Origin: Saxidomus purpurata
Taxonomy: Eukaryota > Mollusca > Bivalvia > Venerida > Veneridae
Assembly: GCA_022818135.1 (NCBI GenBank)
Contig: JAFMSR010000017.1
Span: 17,259,905 to 17,323,904 of the forward strand
Length of the DNA stretch: 64,000 bases
Direction of reading: 5' to 3'
Shown: positions 51,001 to 61,373 of the stretch, piece by piece
Layout: the number at the start of each line of letters is the position of its first letter
Position numbering within the stretch: the first letter of the stretch is position 1
Translations under genes and position numbers: made by a program
The notes under the pieces: model-generated
Databases searched by the model: none
What the model was told of the DNA's origin: nothing
What the model saw: the letters and a program-made list of their open reading frames with translations, nothing else

Positions 51001-53511
51001 CAGACGTGTAATGGTGTATGTATAAAGGTGATTCTTCATTATTGTTATGTTACATGTTACTGTTTATTTCATCTTTAAACTAGTAGTTGTAAACCACCAT
51101 TCTGTTTGAGGCACATGCTTCAATATTTAATAATTACTCAGTAAATGAATCTCTTGAAAGCAGCTTATCTTAGGTCTAGGACAGACTGGTATGTGTTTCA
51201 TGCACACACAATTATCATCTGTCCAAGCAAAGTAAGGCATCATCTGCCTTTTTGTCAGTTTGTTTCTGTATGTCTATTATGCACAAAGTTTTCAACATAT
51301 ACCCCCTCCCCCGCCTTTCCAGATTGCGGTTGCAACAATCTTTACTTTTACCGAAGAAGGTATTTAAGGTAGAACCTCCTCTGTTCTGGGTCCATAAAGA
51401 CCAGTAAAGGCACTGATGTTGCCTGAATTTTAATTTTTGAAAGCTCTTGGTGCTCTGGCTTTGTATTACCAAAGAGATGTTGAAACTATTTTTCCCTTAA
51501 AATAGAGACAAAAATTTACACTAAACTTACCATGCTTACTATGGAATGATTATGCTAGAATGGTGGTTTACAATATTTTGGGGTAAGATTTGGTATGTGA
51601 TTGCATCTCTGCTCTTGAAAGCTACTGTTTCTCAGTCAGCAATATTATTGTTGCGTTATTCCTTGTGAAGATATGGCAAATATTTACCTTGTCGCATAAT
51701 TATGTGAAAGGATTTCTACCACTGTTCTTTATCTTAAATGATTAAATGTGTTGCACCATGTGAAGGAGTTTCTATGACTGTTTCTTCAGAGTTGCATACC
51801 ATAGACATACATTATATATATTATAGTTACATTGAATTTCATCTTTGATATTGCGACATGTAGAAATCAGATCTCCTTCTTATCAAGTAGTAAATTACTT
51901 TTGCAGTTACATAAATAGAAAATGAATTGTTCGTCTTCTAATACCATGTAACTGAATTTATGTTCATTTCTTATTAAATGAAAGGTTGCTCCTTAAATGC
52001 ACCTTGAAAAACTCGAACAGAACATTACCAATGTTTGTTTTAAGATGCCAATTGGTATAGTGTTAAAGAAATTCCTGAAAAAATCATGCTCAGTTGAGTA
52101 GTATGTAAATATTATTCAATGCATAAAAGTATGTAAGTAAATTGTACTTTCTGCACCAGAAAGTGTTACCGAATGTCACTATAAAGTTTTGTATACTTTC
52201 GGTAGTAGGTCGTAACACTGCATTTGCTAAAATCTTAGACACACAGTATCGGTTTCTCGTTTCCATAATGTGCTCAGCTATTGGCAAGGTGAAGGTAATA
52301 CTGTAACTAGGTTACAGTAACATTTCCTGCTGTAAACAACGCAGGTGCAATGTGCAAAACACATCTCTTGGCACTTTTTTCTGTTAAAATAGAACTTGAC
52401 CATGTCGACTCCTTCAGAACTTCAGACTCTTGATATTCTAGTAATTTTAGGTCTTAGTCAAGTTTTAAACGTTGCCCCTCCGAATAATGTTTTGCTTATT
52501 TCAAATTTGTTTTTTGTCCGAAATATTCTTTATTGTATCTTTTTAGATCATAGAAAGTCTTTTACAATATTCATGCACCTTGTACTTCACATTTTCAAAT
52601 TGTAACACTCTGCTCTCTAGGTACCTCCAATGAAGTAAGACATACATGTATGATGTTTTAAGGTTTACAATGTTGCCATGGTTACTGGTAAGGTTTGGTG
52701 TATTTCACAAAGTGAAGTAGAACATGTATTAATTTGTCATGTCCCTGTCATACATTACTGAAAAAGATACAGAAGTTGTGTTGTTGCCATAGCAATTAGG
52801 AGTAGTCACATTACGTTTAAAGCAGAAGACCAGAAAAATATTACTTGGAAACAGCAAAAAAAAATAGGTTGAAGAAAAATTCTGTTTTCTTGAGAATATA
52901 CATAGGTCGCCATATTATATAGATTCAAGAAAGAACCACTCATGGAGTTTAGAAAATTCTACATTCTCTGTAAGAAAGTGATGCCATTACCTTGAGAAAT
53001 ATACGTTCTGCGTAACAAATGGATGGATACCTTTGAAATGAGAAGGACGTATCCCACATATTTCTTGTATCGGTAGATTTTGCTCTCCATATTTCATGTT
53101 GGCATATTAATGTGGGAGTTATGAGAAATGTGAATGTATTTAATGTAATGAGAGAAGAATAAACAGTTTGTAAGTCTGTCTCGAGTGTTGTCCATTTCAT
53201 TGAGAAACAGTGAAACCCATTCTTTGAAGGCTTAGGTTATTTCCCATTATTTCTGAGAAATGATAGAAATGGATTGAAACTAAATATAAGTTTGAAGCTG
53301 ATTCTCTCGGGTCGTCTTGATCTTGTTCCCTCTGATTTATCAGGGGAAGAATGTTACGCTTCGTTTATTTCATAAAATTGAAATGTCACTAATAAAAAGC
53401 CTTTCTGTCTCTTTTTAGGTCCCACCCAGCTCAGTAGGTTTACACCTGTATTTCAGACATGAAGAGAGTGCATGCAGAAGTTTCATTAATACCTAGTTTT
53501 TATCCTTTCAG
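48051..53511. other. Long intron before the zinc-finger array
   Basis: I find no coding exon. At 49480-49560 is a SINE 3'-tail-like block. At 50095-50280 a short diverged direct repeat occurs ('cacacattccc.ggt', 'gtcagaaa.cac'). The remainder is AT-rich and unassigned, and is notably poorer in recognisable transposons than the rest of the window. It could hold splicing or transcriptional control elements. Confidence 0.5.
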
Positions 53512-53789
53512 ATTTTGGCTTTGAAAATTTACAGACCTCTGGGCGACTTAATACTGATAGTGATAGGTCAATTGTTACAGACAATTGCAGTGAGGTTAAT
53601 GATGAACAGATTGGAAAATCATGCAGTGTTTGTGGACGGCAGTTTCGGTCCTCGTGGCATTTGCGACGTCATTTCAGAATCCACACAGGTCACAAACCCT
53701 ACACGTGTAGTGTGTGTAAAAAATGCTTCAACCAGAAGGACAATCTCAATGCACATATGATTGTTCATTTGAAGCCTTCACAGTTCTGA
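53512..53789 (+). CDS. Alternative terminal exon A: two C2H2 zinc fingers
   Basis: The acceptor 'tttttatcctttcag' ends at 53511. The exon enters in phase 1 (AT completes Tyr with the T of common exon 2) and gives 91 further codons to TGA at 53787-53789. A 40-residue acidic/polar linker (FGFENLQTSGRLNTDSDRSI onward) is followed by finger 1 (CSVCGRQFRSSWHLRRH, then FRIH), the classic linker TGHKPY, and finger 2 (CSVCKKCFNQKDNLNAH, then MIVH). Both have C-x2-C-x12-H-x3-H. Predicted contact residues (-1,2,3,6) are S,W,H,R and Q,D,N,A. The tail is LKPSQF. A poly(A) candidate ATTAAA lies at 54367. An overlapping ATG-initiated frame from 53515 is in the wrong phase. Confidence is high for the exon; its joining to 42858 is inferred from phase. 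Confidence 0.93.
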
Positions 53790-54366
53790 TTCTTCATCAT
53801 GGATTGAAAAAAATGCGTGCATGTTTCTTAGACAGTGCATATTGTGTAAGCAATGTTTGCATCTCTCATTGCAAGATGCATCTGAAGCTTACTGTAGACT
53901 ATTTTACTTGTTGTCCTTTGAATTTTGTGTTGTAATTTGTAAGGAGGCTGAAAGAGATGAAGGAACAGCAGCTGGTGGTGGTGTAAGGTTAGATCAAAAA
54001 AAAATTTTCTGCATCATTTTTTCGGCGTGCCCAGGCGTGAATAAAAGGAGATTTCCAAGTGCAAAGTGCAAACATTGTGCACATCTGTGGTGCATAGCTA
54101 ATGAAGCGTCACGGTTGAATAATTTTGTCATTTTGCACATCTTATATCGCCAAATAACTGCATGCATAATTTCAAATCAATAATTTAAACCATTTCCAAG
54201 AAATTTGATTTGAAGTGTCACGTTAGAAAAGCCTCCAAGTGCACATTATGTATATTTTCACAATGTTTATACACAAATGACAATGTTTATCACGTTAATG
54301 AAAGTATGTTTTGCACAATTTCAGAATTTCGTATTTACATTCTGAATGATTTAATGTTGTATGAAA

Positions 54367-54372
54367 ATTAAA
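54367..54372 (+). promoter_or_regulatory. Candidate poly(A) signal for exon A
   Basis: ATTAAA is followed within 30-50 bases by T/G-rich sequence ('tgtctgctttcctctccttt'). It sits 578 bases after the stop and before exon B. Confidence 0.4.
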
Positions 54373-54418
54373 TTTGTCAGTATTTACAAAACTGTTCTGT
54401 CTGCTTTCCTCTCCTTTG

Positions 54419-54500
54419 TGGTCTTTGAAAAAGTATCATCAGGTGTGGTCTTTGAAAAAGAGAGTATCATCAGTTGTCTTTGAAAAAGAGAGTATCATGT
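54419..54500 (+). repeat. Three short direct repeats just upstream of exon B
   Basis: 'ggtctttgaaaaag' with 'agagtatcatcag' is repeated three times with small changes, ending ~35 bases before the exon B acceptor. It overlaps where the branch point and splicing regulators should sit. Confidence 0.75.
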
Positions 54501-54534
54501 GTAACATGAAAAGTCAATTAATTTTTCGTTTCAG

Positions 54535-54707
54535 GCAATACATGTGCTCTTTGCGGAAAGGTTTTTGTCACAAGTTACCTTCTGAAGCGTCACTTTAGGA
54601 TTCACACCGGAGAAAAGCCGTATAAATGTTCACTTTGTGGTTACGCCGCTAACCAGTCGTGCCACTTGAAGACACACATGCTAATTCATTACAAAGAGGC
54701 TCTTTAA
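54535..54707 (+). CDS. Alternative terminal exon B: two C2H2 zinc fingers
   Basis: The acceptor 'ttttcgtttcag' ends at 54534. The exon is 173 bases in phase 1 (T+GC gives Cys), with 56 codons and TAA. It is almost entirely fingers. Finger 1 is [17 protein letters not shown] then FRIH, with linker TGEKPY. Finger 2 is [17 protein letters not shown] then MLIH. The tail is YKEAL. Finger 2 has Tyr-Ala in place of the usual aromatic before the helix, as in exons D, E and F. Contact residues (-1,2,3,6) are T,Y,L,R and Q,C,H,T. It is the same length as exon D and closely related to it: finger 1 differs at three positions outside the contact set. There is no ATG-started frame, so ORF finders that demand ATG miss it. 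Confidence 0.93.
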
Positions 54708-56251
54708 TCATTCTTCATATACAGGAAGATGGATGCTAGTTTTAAGTTGCTACCTCGAAAAGTAAAAAGTGATGCCTGTGATGAAGTTCTTCGTAAAACA
54801 TGGTCGTGATATTATCATTGTGATTATTTAGATTAAAGATAGCTTATAACCTGTCTTGTGCAGGTTTAGCAAGAAATAAGTTCTATGCTAATTCCTAATT
54901 TACTGAAAGATGAAGATTTGTTCTCTCTCTTTAAGTTTGCATTGCAAGTTACTTGTCATGGAGTTTATTGATGGTGGACATATTAAGGACTATTAAGTTT
55001 TACGTAATGAATTGGTAGATGCTTTAAAAAAGGAGAAAAAAAACTACCATCACTCTCAGGAAAAATTCATAAGCTCCCGCAAAGTGTTATGCTGAAACTA
55101 TTGCTGCAGTAGGTACACAAGCAGAAAATTTAAAAAAAAATTAAAACCCAAGTGTACTTGTCGTTCTTTCTCTCTTTATGTAAGATAATAGTACAGAAAC
55201 CAATTTTTTTCTTTTTCCTTTGATTGCTTATAGTCCCGACTGACCCTGGGATTTCTCCCTGGTTGAACTTGCCAAGACTCCTGGCAGACACAAGTTGAAG
55301 AGAGACAGATGCAGATGTAAGGAAATCTGGGTACCAGACCCGTAGCGCTTTTATGAACAGACCTCTTGGTTCTTTTACATGCCCAGTGTGTAGCACCGAT
55401 ACATTTGAGACCACCTCGGGGTTTCTAATAACCAGTTCATCTCTAGATGGGTTGGAAAAGTTGAAAAGCATTCAGATACCATTTTTCAAAGATGTCAGTG
55501 TCATTTAAAAAATACTGATTTGGGACTGTTTTGGGTTAAGATGTTTCATTTTTACCAAGACAGTAATTATTATGTTGCATGACATGTGGGATATAGATAA
55601 CTTGATAGCAGCATACCTGGCACCTTTGCTTTTCATCGGAAAGTTCAGTTGTACTCAGGTGAGCAATGTAGGGCCATAGTGAGGCCCATGTATTGAATTT
55701 TCAAATAGTCAAAATTATATTCCGAAAGTAAGAAGAATGTAAAAATGATTGACATTTGCAATTGACTGTCGAGGCAAATGAAAAAAGATGTGTTTCTGGT
55801 CACTAGATTGACCTTATTAATTATTTTCTAAAATAATTTTCTGGTGACGTCAAACTTTTTAATGAGAAAATTATCACAAAGTTTTGTTTTTAGAGCCAAA
55901 AAAGGCAATATGATAAAGTAAAAAAAATACAAAGATTAAAGTTTTTGGCAAAGAAACCAGGAAACACACATTATTATTTTGGTCCTTGTGGTGTTCATAG
56001 CAATCAAATAATATAGACTGCCCAAGCTACATTCACAGTTTGGACAATGACAAAAGTTTTCAATTAAAACTATGAAAATTATGGCAATCAAACAAAAGTT
56101 ACGGCACTATTTAATTCCATACTTCGAAATCTGCAGGGTAGAAGAAGTAAAAGAGTTGGTTTTGTTATGATATTCAAATCTAGTACAATACACATGTTTA
56201 GTTGACCATTGAAGCCGAAAGCAAAATTATTAATGACTGTAACATTTTCAG
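54708..56251. other. Spacer between exons B and C
   Basis: It would include the exon B 3' UTR (weak ATTAAA at 54832). At 55340-55470 is the interspersed repeat also seen at 30833 and 58880. No further exon is found. Confidence 0.5.
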
Positions 56252-56553
56252 GTGATCAAGGTGGAAGTTTAGGGGTCATGACACATGAAACTTGGCCTGG
56301 TGAGACGGACTCAACACATCAGAGACAAGATGACAGTTTAGGCCAAGGTGGTGTGAATTTACACCAAAAGGACCATGTATGTCCGTACTGTGGGAAAAGT
56401 TTTAAGGGGAAATGGTTCCTGAATCGACATGTGATGATTCACACTGGGGCAAAGCCATTCATATGTAAATTCTGTATGAAAGGATTTAATCAGAAAAGTT
56501 CACTGAGAAGTCACATGGTTGGACAACATTTGCACCAAGTAAATGCTGAATGA
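56252..56553 (+). CDS. Alternative terminal exon C: two C2H2 zinc fingers
   Basis: The acceptor 'tgtaacattttcag' ends at 56251. Phase-1 entry gives Cys, with 99 further codons to TGA at 56551-56553. A 43-residue polar linker (DQGGSLGVMTHETWPGETDS onward) is the longest in the array. Finger 1 is CPYCGKSFKGKWFLNRH then VMIH, with linker TGAKPF. Finger 2 is CKFCMKGFNQKSSLRSH then MVGQH (H-x4-H). Contact residues (-1,2,3,6) are G,W,F,R and Q,S,S,S. The tail is LHQVNAE. An ATG at 56209 is in frame but lies upstream of the acceptor inside the intron, so it is not the start. AATAAA follows at 56949. Confidence 0.93.
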
Positions 56554-56948
56554 GGAAATGCCTGTGTGATGAAGGTAAATTCCAAAGTTATTGTTGTACC
56601 CCTTAGCGTGTTCCCTTAGCCGGATGTACCCCTTAGCGTGTAGAGCAGTTTGATGCTCTACATTGCTATTGTGTTTCACTTTGTCAAATGAAGCTTTTAC
56701 AAGATTTTTCAGTGCTGTTGAGTTCTGAAATCTCCCTATTGTTCTGTCCAAATACGAGTACAAATGTGGTTTGTGGCACTGTTTACTGTGTCTTCTGTTT
56801 CAAGGTATGGCAATGTAACATGGCAAACAGTAGATTTGCAAGACTTGTTCTGTGTGCAACGCCATCAAGGCATTTTAATATTTTGTCACATTAAACTTCA
56901 GGCTTTTTAGTTAATACATGTATGTGAAGTACTTTTGTTGACAAATTT

Positions 56949-56954
56949 AATAAA
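56949..56954 (+). promoter_or_regulatory. Candidate poly(A) signal for exon C
   Basis: AATAAA is followed by G/T-rich sequence ('ttttggtgcatg') ~40 bases on, 396 bases after the exon C stop. Confidence 0.55.
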
Positions 56955-57333
56955 TGTTTTAAAGTCTGGATGTGCAAGATAGGTTTTGGTGCATGACCGT
57001 CAAGTGTTTTGAGAGTGAACTTTCCTTGCACCGAGACTTCTTTGTTGCAGATTATTTAGATGTTTTTGAAAAACTGCATTAACCATGGTTAGATCAGTAA
57101 TGATTATTTCCTCCTACCACTGTTTATCATGTTTATCATGACTGTTTCTGTGTCCAAGTTTTGAGGGTATTTGTCAACTATGGTGTTACTGTTATAGGTT
57201 TTTATGCACTTGGAAACAATAGAAAATATTATAAATATATCCAAATCAAAGTATTGTTTACATTTGTGTAATATACATAAATTTTGTAGTTGAAACTGCA
57301 TGTTTTGGTCAGCTTGATTAAGCATTAATTGTG

Positions 57334-57420
57334 GAGCCGTCATGGCACAGTGGAAGCGTAATCGTCTTGGACCAGACGGTCCCAGATTTGATCACCACCA
57401 ATGTGATGTAGCGGTAGTGT
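57334..57420 (+). mobile_element. tRNA-derived SINE
   Basis: 'gagccgtcatggcacagtgg' (A box) and a B-box-like 'agatttgatc' resemble the minus-strand copy at 33172-33245. It is followed by 'gtagcggtagtgtcccccga'. It lies in the intron before exon D. Confidence 0.6.
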
Positions 57421-57654
57421 CCCCCGAGTAAAGTAAAATTAGAATGCTTGAGTGATCATGTATATAAGTGTATCTTTCTACTTCTTTGCTCTGTCTACCC
57501 ATTACATGCATGTTTTGAAACTTACTGAAGACAACTTTGTTATGCAGCATGCTCTAAAGAAACAATCTCTAAAAATATATCAGTGATGAAAATAGTCTTA
57601 CAATGATTATTGTTTTATATGTAGTGATGACTGATAGATTTTTTCAAATTTCAG

Positions 57655-57827
57655 GTCATACATGTAGCCTGTGTGGAAAGCTCTTTGTAACCAGTTACCT
57701 GCTGAGACGTCACTTCAGGATTCATACAGGGGAGAAACCTTACAGATGTTCATTGTGTAGTTATGCTTCAAACCAAGCATGTAATTTGAAGAAGCATATG
57801 TCCATCCATTACAAAAAGAACTTTTAA
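57655..57827 (+). CDS. Alternative terminal exon D: two C2H2 zinc fingers
   Basis: The acceptor 'ttttttcaaatttcag' ends at 57654. The exon is 173 bases, entering in phase 1 (Cys), and ends in TAA at 57825-57827. Finger 1 is [17 protein letters not shown] then FRIH, with linker TGEKPY. Finger 2 is [17 protein letters not shown] then MSIH. The tail is YKKNF. Identical in length and design to exon B, it shares finger 1 contacts (T,Y,L,R), while finger 2 contacts have changed (Q,C,N,K against Q,C,H,T). The pattern is a duplicated exon pair diverging in finger 2. The in-frame ATG at 57603 is intronic. The stop is followed within ~12 bases by a 36-bp minisatellite. Confidence 0.94.
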
Positions 57828-57837
57828 GATCAGCCCT

Positions 57838-58505
57838 TACAAGCAGAACCTTCAATAGTGATAAATTATCAGTTACAAGCAGGACCTTTAATAGTGATAA
57901 ATTATCAGTTACAACAGGACCTTGCATAGTGATGAATTATCAATTACAAGCAGGACCTTGAATAGTGATAAATTATCAATTACAAGCAGGACCTTTAATA
58001 GTGATGAATTATCAGTAACAAGCAGGACGTTTAATGGTGATAAATTATCAGTTACAAGCAGGACCTTTAATAGTGATAAATTATCAATTACAAGCAGGAC
58101 CTTGAATAGGGATAAATTATCAGTTACAAGCAGGACCATTAATAGTGATAAATTATCAATTACAAGCAGGACCTTCAATAGTGTTTAATTATCAATTACA
58201 AGCAGGACCTTGAATAGGGATAAATTATCAGTTACAAGCAGGACCTTTAATAGTGATAAATTATCAATTACAAGCAGGACCTTGAATAGTGATACATTAT
58301 CAATTACAAGCAGGACCTTTAATAGTGATAAATTATCAATTACAAGCAGGACCTTTGATAGTGATAAATTATCAGTTACAAGCAGGACCTTTAATAGTGA
58401 TAAATTATCAATTACAAGCAGGACCTTGAATAGTGATACATTATCAATTACAAGCAGGACCTTTAATAGTGATAAATTATCAATTACAGGCAGGACTTAT
58501 GACAG
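57838..58505 (+). repeat. 36-bp minisatellite in the exon D 3' UTR
   Basis: About eighteen units contain 'ttacaagcaggacctttaat' followed by 'agtgataaattatcaa'. Units vary mainly at 'ttgaatag/tttaatag' and 'caattac/cagttac'. Degenerate units continue to ~58710. Since 36 is divisible by three, both strands stay open (plus-strand core NSDKLSITSRTF), but it begins after the stop codon of exon D and is not coding. If exon D is used, this array is transcribed. Confidence 0.95.
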
Positions 58506-58696
58506 TTGTAAAATAATAACTTGAAGGGCTTTTTTGATAGTGATAAATTATCCACTACAATCAGATATTCTGATAATGATTATATATACTGATATATTAC
58601 CCATTACAAGTCAGACTTTTGATGGGAAGGAATAATCCAATACAGAAGACTTTTCACTGATATGAATTACCCATTACAAGCAAGACTTTTAATAGT

Positions 58697-58702
58697 AATA
58701 AA
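58697..58702 (+). promoter_or_regulatory. Candidate poly(A) signal for exon D
   Basis: This AATAAA lies ~870 bases after the stop, beyond the minisatellite. G/T-rich sequence ('gattgttggacttgag') follows. Confidence 0.4.
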
Positions 58703-58879
58703 TTTTCAAGACAATTGATTGTTGGACTTGAGCTTAGTATGTAATTTTAATGGCCATTCATAGAAAGAATGTTGTTAGGTAGTTGCAATATATTGTAGTT
58801 TAGATTTAGTGCTGGTACCAAATAATCTGTATGGCCAATGCCCCTGGAAGAGGTTGGTTATTTCATGTTTGAGGATTGT

Positions 58880-58985
58880 GAAAAATACAGGTGTCTTCAG
58901 CCGTCCTGTTTCAGACACACCTCCCCACCTGGATCTTTAACATGCAAGGTGTACAGCACCGATACATTGGAACTCTGATTTAGAT
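58880..58985. repeat. Interspersed repeat copy
   Basis: 'aacatgcaaggtgtacagca' and 'ccgatacattgg' match the repeat at 55340-55470. Confidence 0.55.
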
Positions 58986-59021
58986 TGTCAATGTTTTCAA
59001 AGGGGGATTATAAACTTAGGT

Positions 59022-59645
59022 GACATTGCAGTGGGTTTTTTTCAGTCTGAGGGGAAAGGTGGCGGGGCCCGTCAGAAGGGGAATTTTTTGTCAATTTGCC
59101 AGAAAAGGCGAATTTTTCAGAAAATGTATAAAATACACTGATTAAAAATGTAATATTATAAAGAACCAAAACTATCAAGTATGTAAACGACATGATTCTT
59201 TTGCCAGATATAAAGAGAGGACATAAGAATTTAACATATCAAAATTTTATATAAAAATACTGTGTCCGGAAGCATTGGTGTTAAAACGCACATGAATAAT
59301 AAGTAATACTTCCATTTTCAATTGAAAACATTGTATTAGTATCTTTTTTCATCTTTGGAACACTGTTTTCGTTGAAAAAATAACAAAAATTGGGGTCGCG
59401 AAAATAGGTGAATAACGAAAAAGGTGTCAAATAGTTGCAAGAAATTATTCTGAAGCCATAATTCATGAAAACTTATGTTTTTATAATATGTTTGGCCAAC
59501 TTTTGATTAAATAAATCCAAGATTTTTTCAACATTTTGAGGGGAATTTTTTGTCAAAAATGGGGAAAAATATATATTAATTTTGGAGGGGAATGGGGCCA
59601 AATTTCGGCACCAAAAATACCCCCAAAAAAATACTGCAATGTCTT
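59022..59645. mobile_element. MITE-like element related to 38790-39190
   Basis: The termini 'gacattgcagtgggttttttt' and 'aaaaaaatactgcaatgtc' are inverted. The interior ('tttcagtctgaggggaaag', 'ggggtcgcgaaaatag', 'tgcaagaaattattctgaa') matches the segment inside the nested element at 38 kb. There the same text carries expanded G and T runs. It is non-coding. Confidence 0.7.
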
Positions 59646-59751
59646 GTTATGATCAAGTAAAACTGGACCAGCTACGCTTATGGACTTCTTGGACTTGCTG
59701 CGCTGCCTTGACCTGCTGCATTACCTGGAAGACATGAATACCGTTATTTGC

Positions 59752-59830
59752 ATTGTGGAGGAGTGGAGGATCGATCCCTGGATTAACAGTCCAGTGTGTT
59801 ATAACCACTAGACCACAGTTACAAGATCAG
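59752..59830 (-). mobile_element. tRNA-like sequence, probably SINE or pseudo-tRNA
   Basis: On the minus strand, 'ctgtggtctagtggttataa' is followed by a perfect 5-bp anticodon stem (CTGGA/TCCAG) around a CTGTTAA loop, which would read as tRNA-Asn (GUU). A B-box-like 'gatcgatcc' comes next, but the variable region is missing and the acceptor ends do not pair. It is therefore called tRNA-derived rather than a tRNA gene. Confidence 0.5.
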
Positions 59831-59867
59831 AAAAATATAAATTTAGTACAAATACTTGTAGAGATAT

Positions 59868-60577
59868 GTCTCCCAGGGGGGGAGATATATTGTTTTTGCC
59901 ATGGATGTCTGTCCGTAAACTTTTCCTTGATAACGCTCTACAGGTCGCAATATTCATTTAACTTTGATGAAACTTGCTGATAAGGATGCCTGCAACTTGT
60001 AGATGTTCCCTATTGGTTTTGGGTTCAGTGAATCAAAGATCAAGGTCACAGTGACCTCCGATAGCAAATCCTTGAAAACTCTCTACAGGTCACAATTTTC
60101 ATTCAACTTTCATCAAACTTGCTCAGAGGTTCCCAGTGACATGTAGATGATCCCTATCGATTTTTGGGTTAGTGGGTCAAAGGTCAAGGTTACAGTGACC
60201 CGAACTTTGAAAATATTTTCTGCTGAGATCTATTTGACCCACAGTCTTCAAACTTCATAGGATGATTGGTCTTACTGAGTAGGTGATCCATATCGCTTTT
60301 AGGGTCAGTGGGTCAAAGGTCAAGGTCACACTGACCCTAACTTCGAAAATCTTTTCCACTCAATAACTTGAGATCCACATCACCACAGTCTTCAAACGTC
60401 ATAGGTCTTACTGACTAGATGATCCCTACTGTATTTTGTGGTCAGTGGGTCAAAATCACAGTGAACTCTGTAAGCTTTTCCTCAGTAACATTGCAAAAGA
60501 TTTTCACAAAACTTACTCAGAACAATCCAGTCAGACAGACCAGTAGAGCGATACTGGCCCTTTTGGGCCTCTAAATA
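59868..60577. repeat. Interspersed mollusc-type repeat with internal modules
   Basis: It begins 'tctcccagggggggagatat' and ends 'gagcgatactggcccttttg'. Three to four internal modules each contain 'gtcagtgggtcaaaggtcaa' or a variant. Confidence 0.65.
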
Positions 60578-60901
60578 TATTTGCGACTGTATAATTATAC
60601 AGTTTTCAATGGTTGCAAAAATTTTTAATATGGCGGCATTAGCTGAAGCCGTTTAACTGTTTATGACCATTATAAAACCGTATGTACTGTCGCAAATGTG
60701 AAAAACACTAAACGGTTAACCCTATTCTAACGCACAATGCTCTAATATGCAATCATTATTGATCGCTTGATTTTTGCGACTATAATTATTATGTTATTTA
60801 ATTATTATGCAAATTTAAATGACCTAACCAATCGGAAACTATTTTACATCTGAAGTGCCTTGGAATAAACGTTCTAGCTCTAGCTGTTAAGACTTTAATA
60901 G

Positions 60902-61198
<297 letters not shown>

Positions 61199-61367
61199 CA
61201 TAATTGGGTACATGTAATGAAAGACACGCCTGTTTGGACATGTACAATATGTAAAGTGTAGACTCAATGGTTATGTTTCATCTTTATTGTATGAGTGTGA
61301 AGTGAAACGAAAACTTTTCCTCCACCAGAGTTCAATTGGCAAATTTCTGAAATGATCTTACGTTTTA

Positions 61368-61373
61368 AATAAA
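61368..61373 (+). promoter_or_regulatory. Candidate poly(A) signal for exon E
   Basis: AATAAA is followed within 10 bases by 'ggaatgtgttttgttttc', the best-looking cleavage signal in the array, 170 bases after the stop. Confidence 0.65.

Noticed and set aside
53515..53760. ATG-initiated 81-codon frame over exon A
   Set aside because: It is out of phase with the zinc-finger frame. The C2H2 pattern and acceptor phase show the other frame is real.
56209..57605. ATGs at 56209 and 57603 as true starts of exons C and D
   Set aside because: Both lie upstream of strong acceptors, inside intron sequence. The other four exons lack any such ATG, so phase-1 splicing is the consistent explanation.
57909..58524. 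Open frames on both strands after exon D as a repeat protein
   Set aside because: They are a by-product of a 36-base unit. The array begins after the exon D stop codon, and both strands are equally open.
59752..59830. Functional tRNA-Asn gene on the minus strand
   Set aside because: The anticodon arm is good, but the variable loop and acceptor pairing are missing. It is more likely a SINE or pseudo-tRNA.
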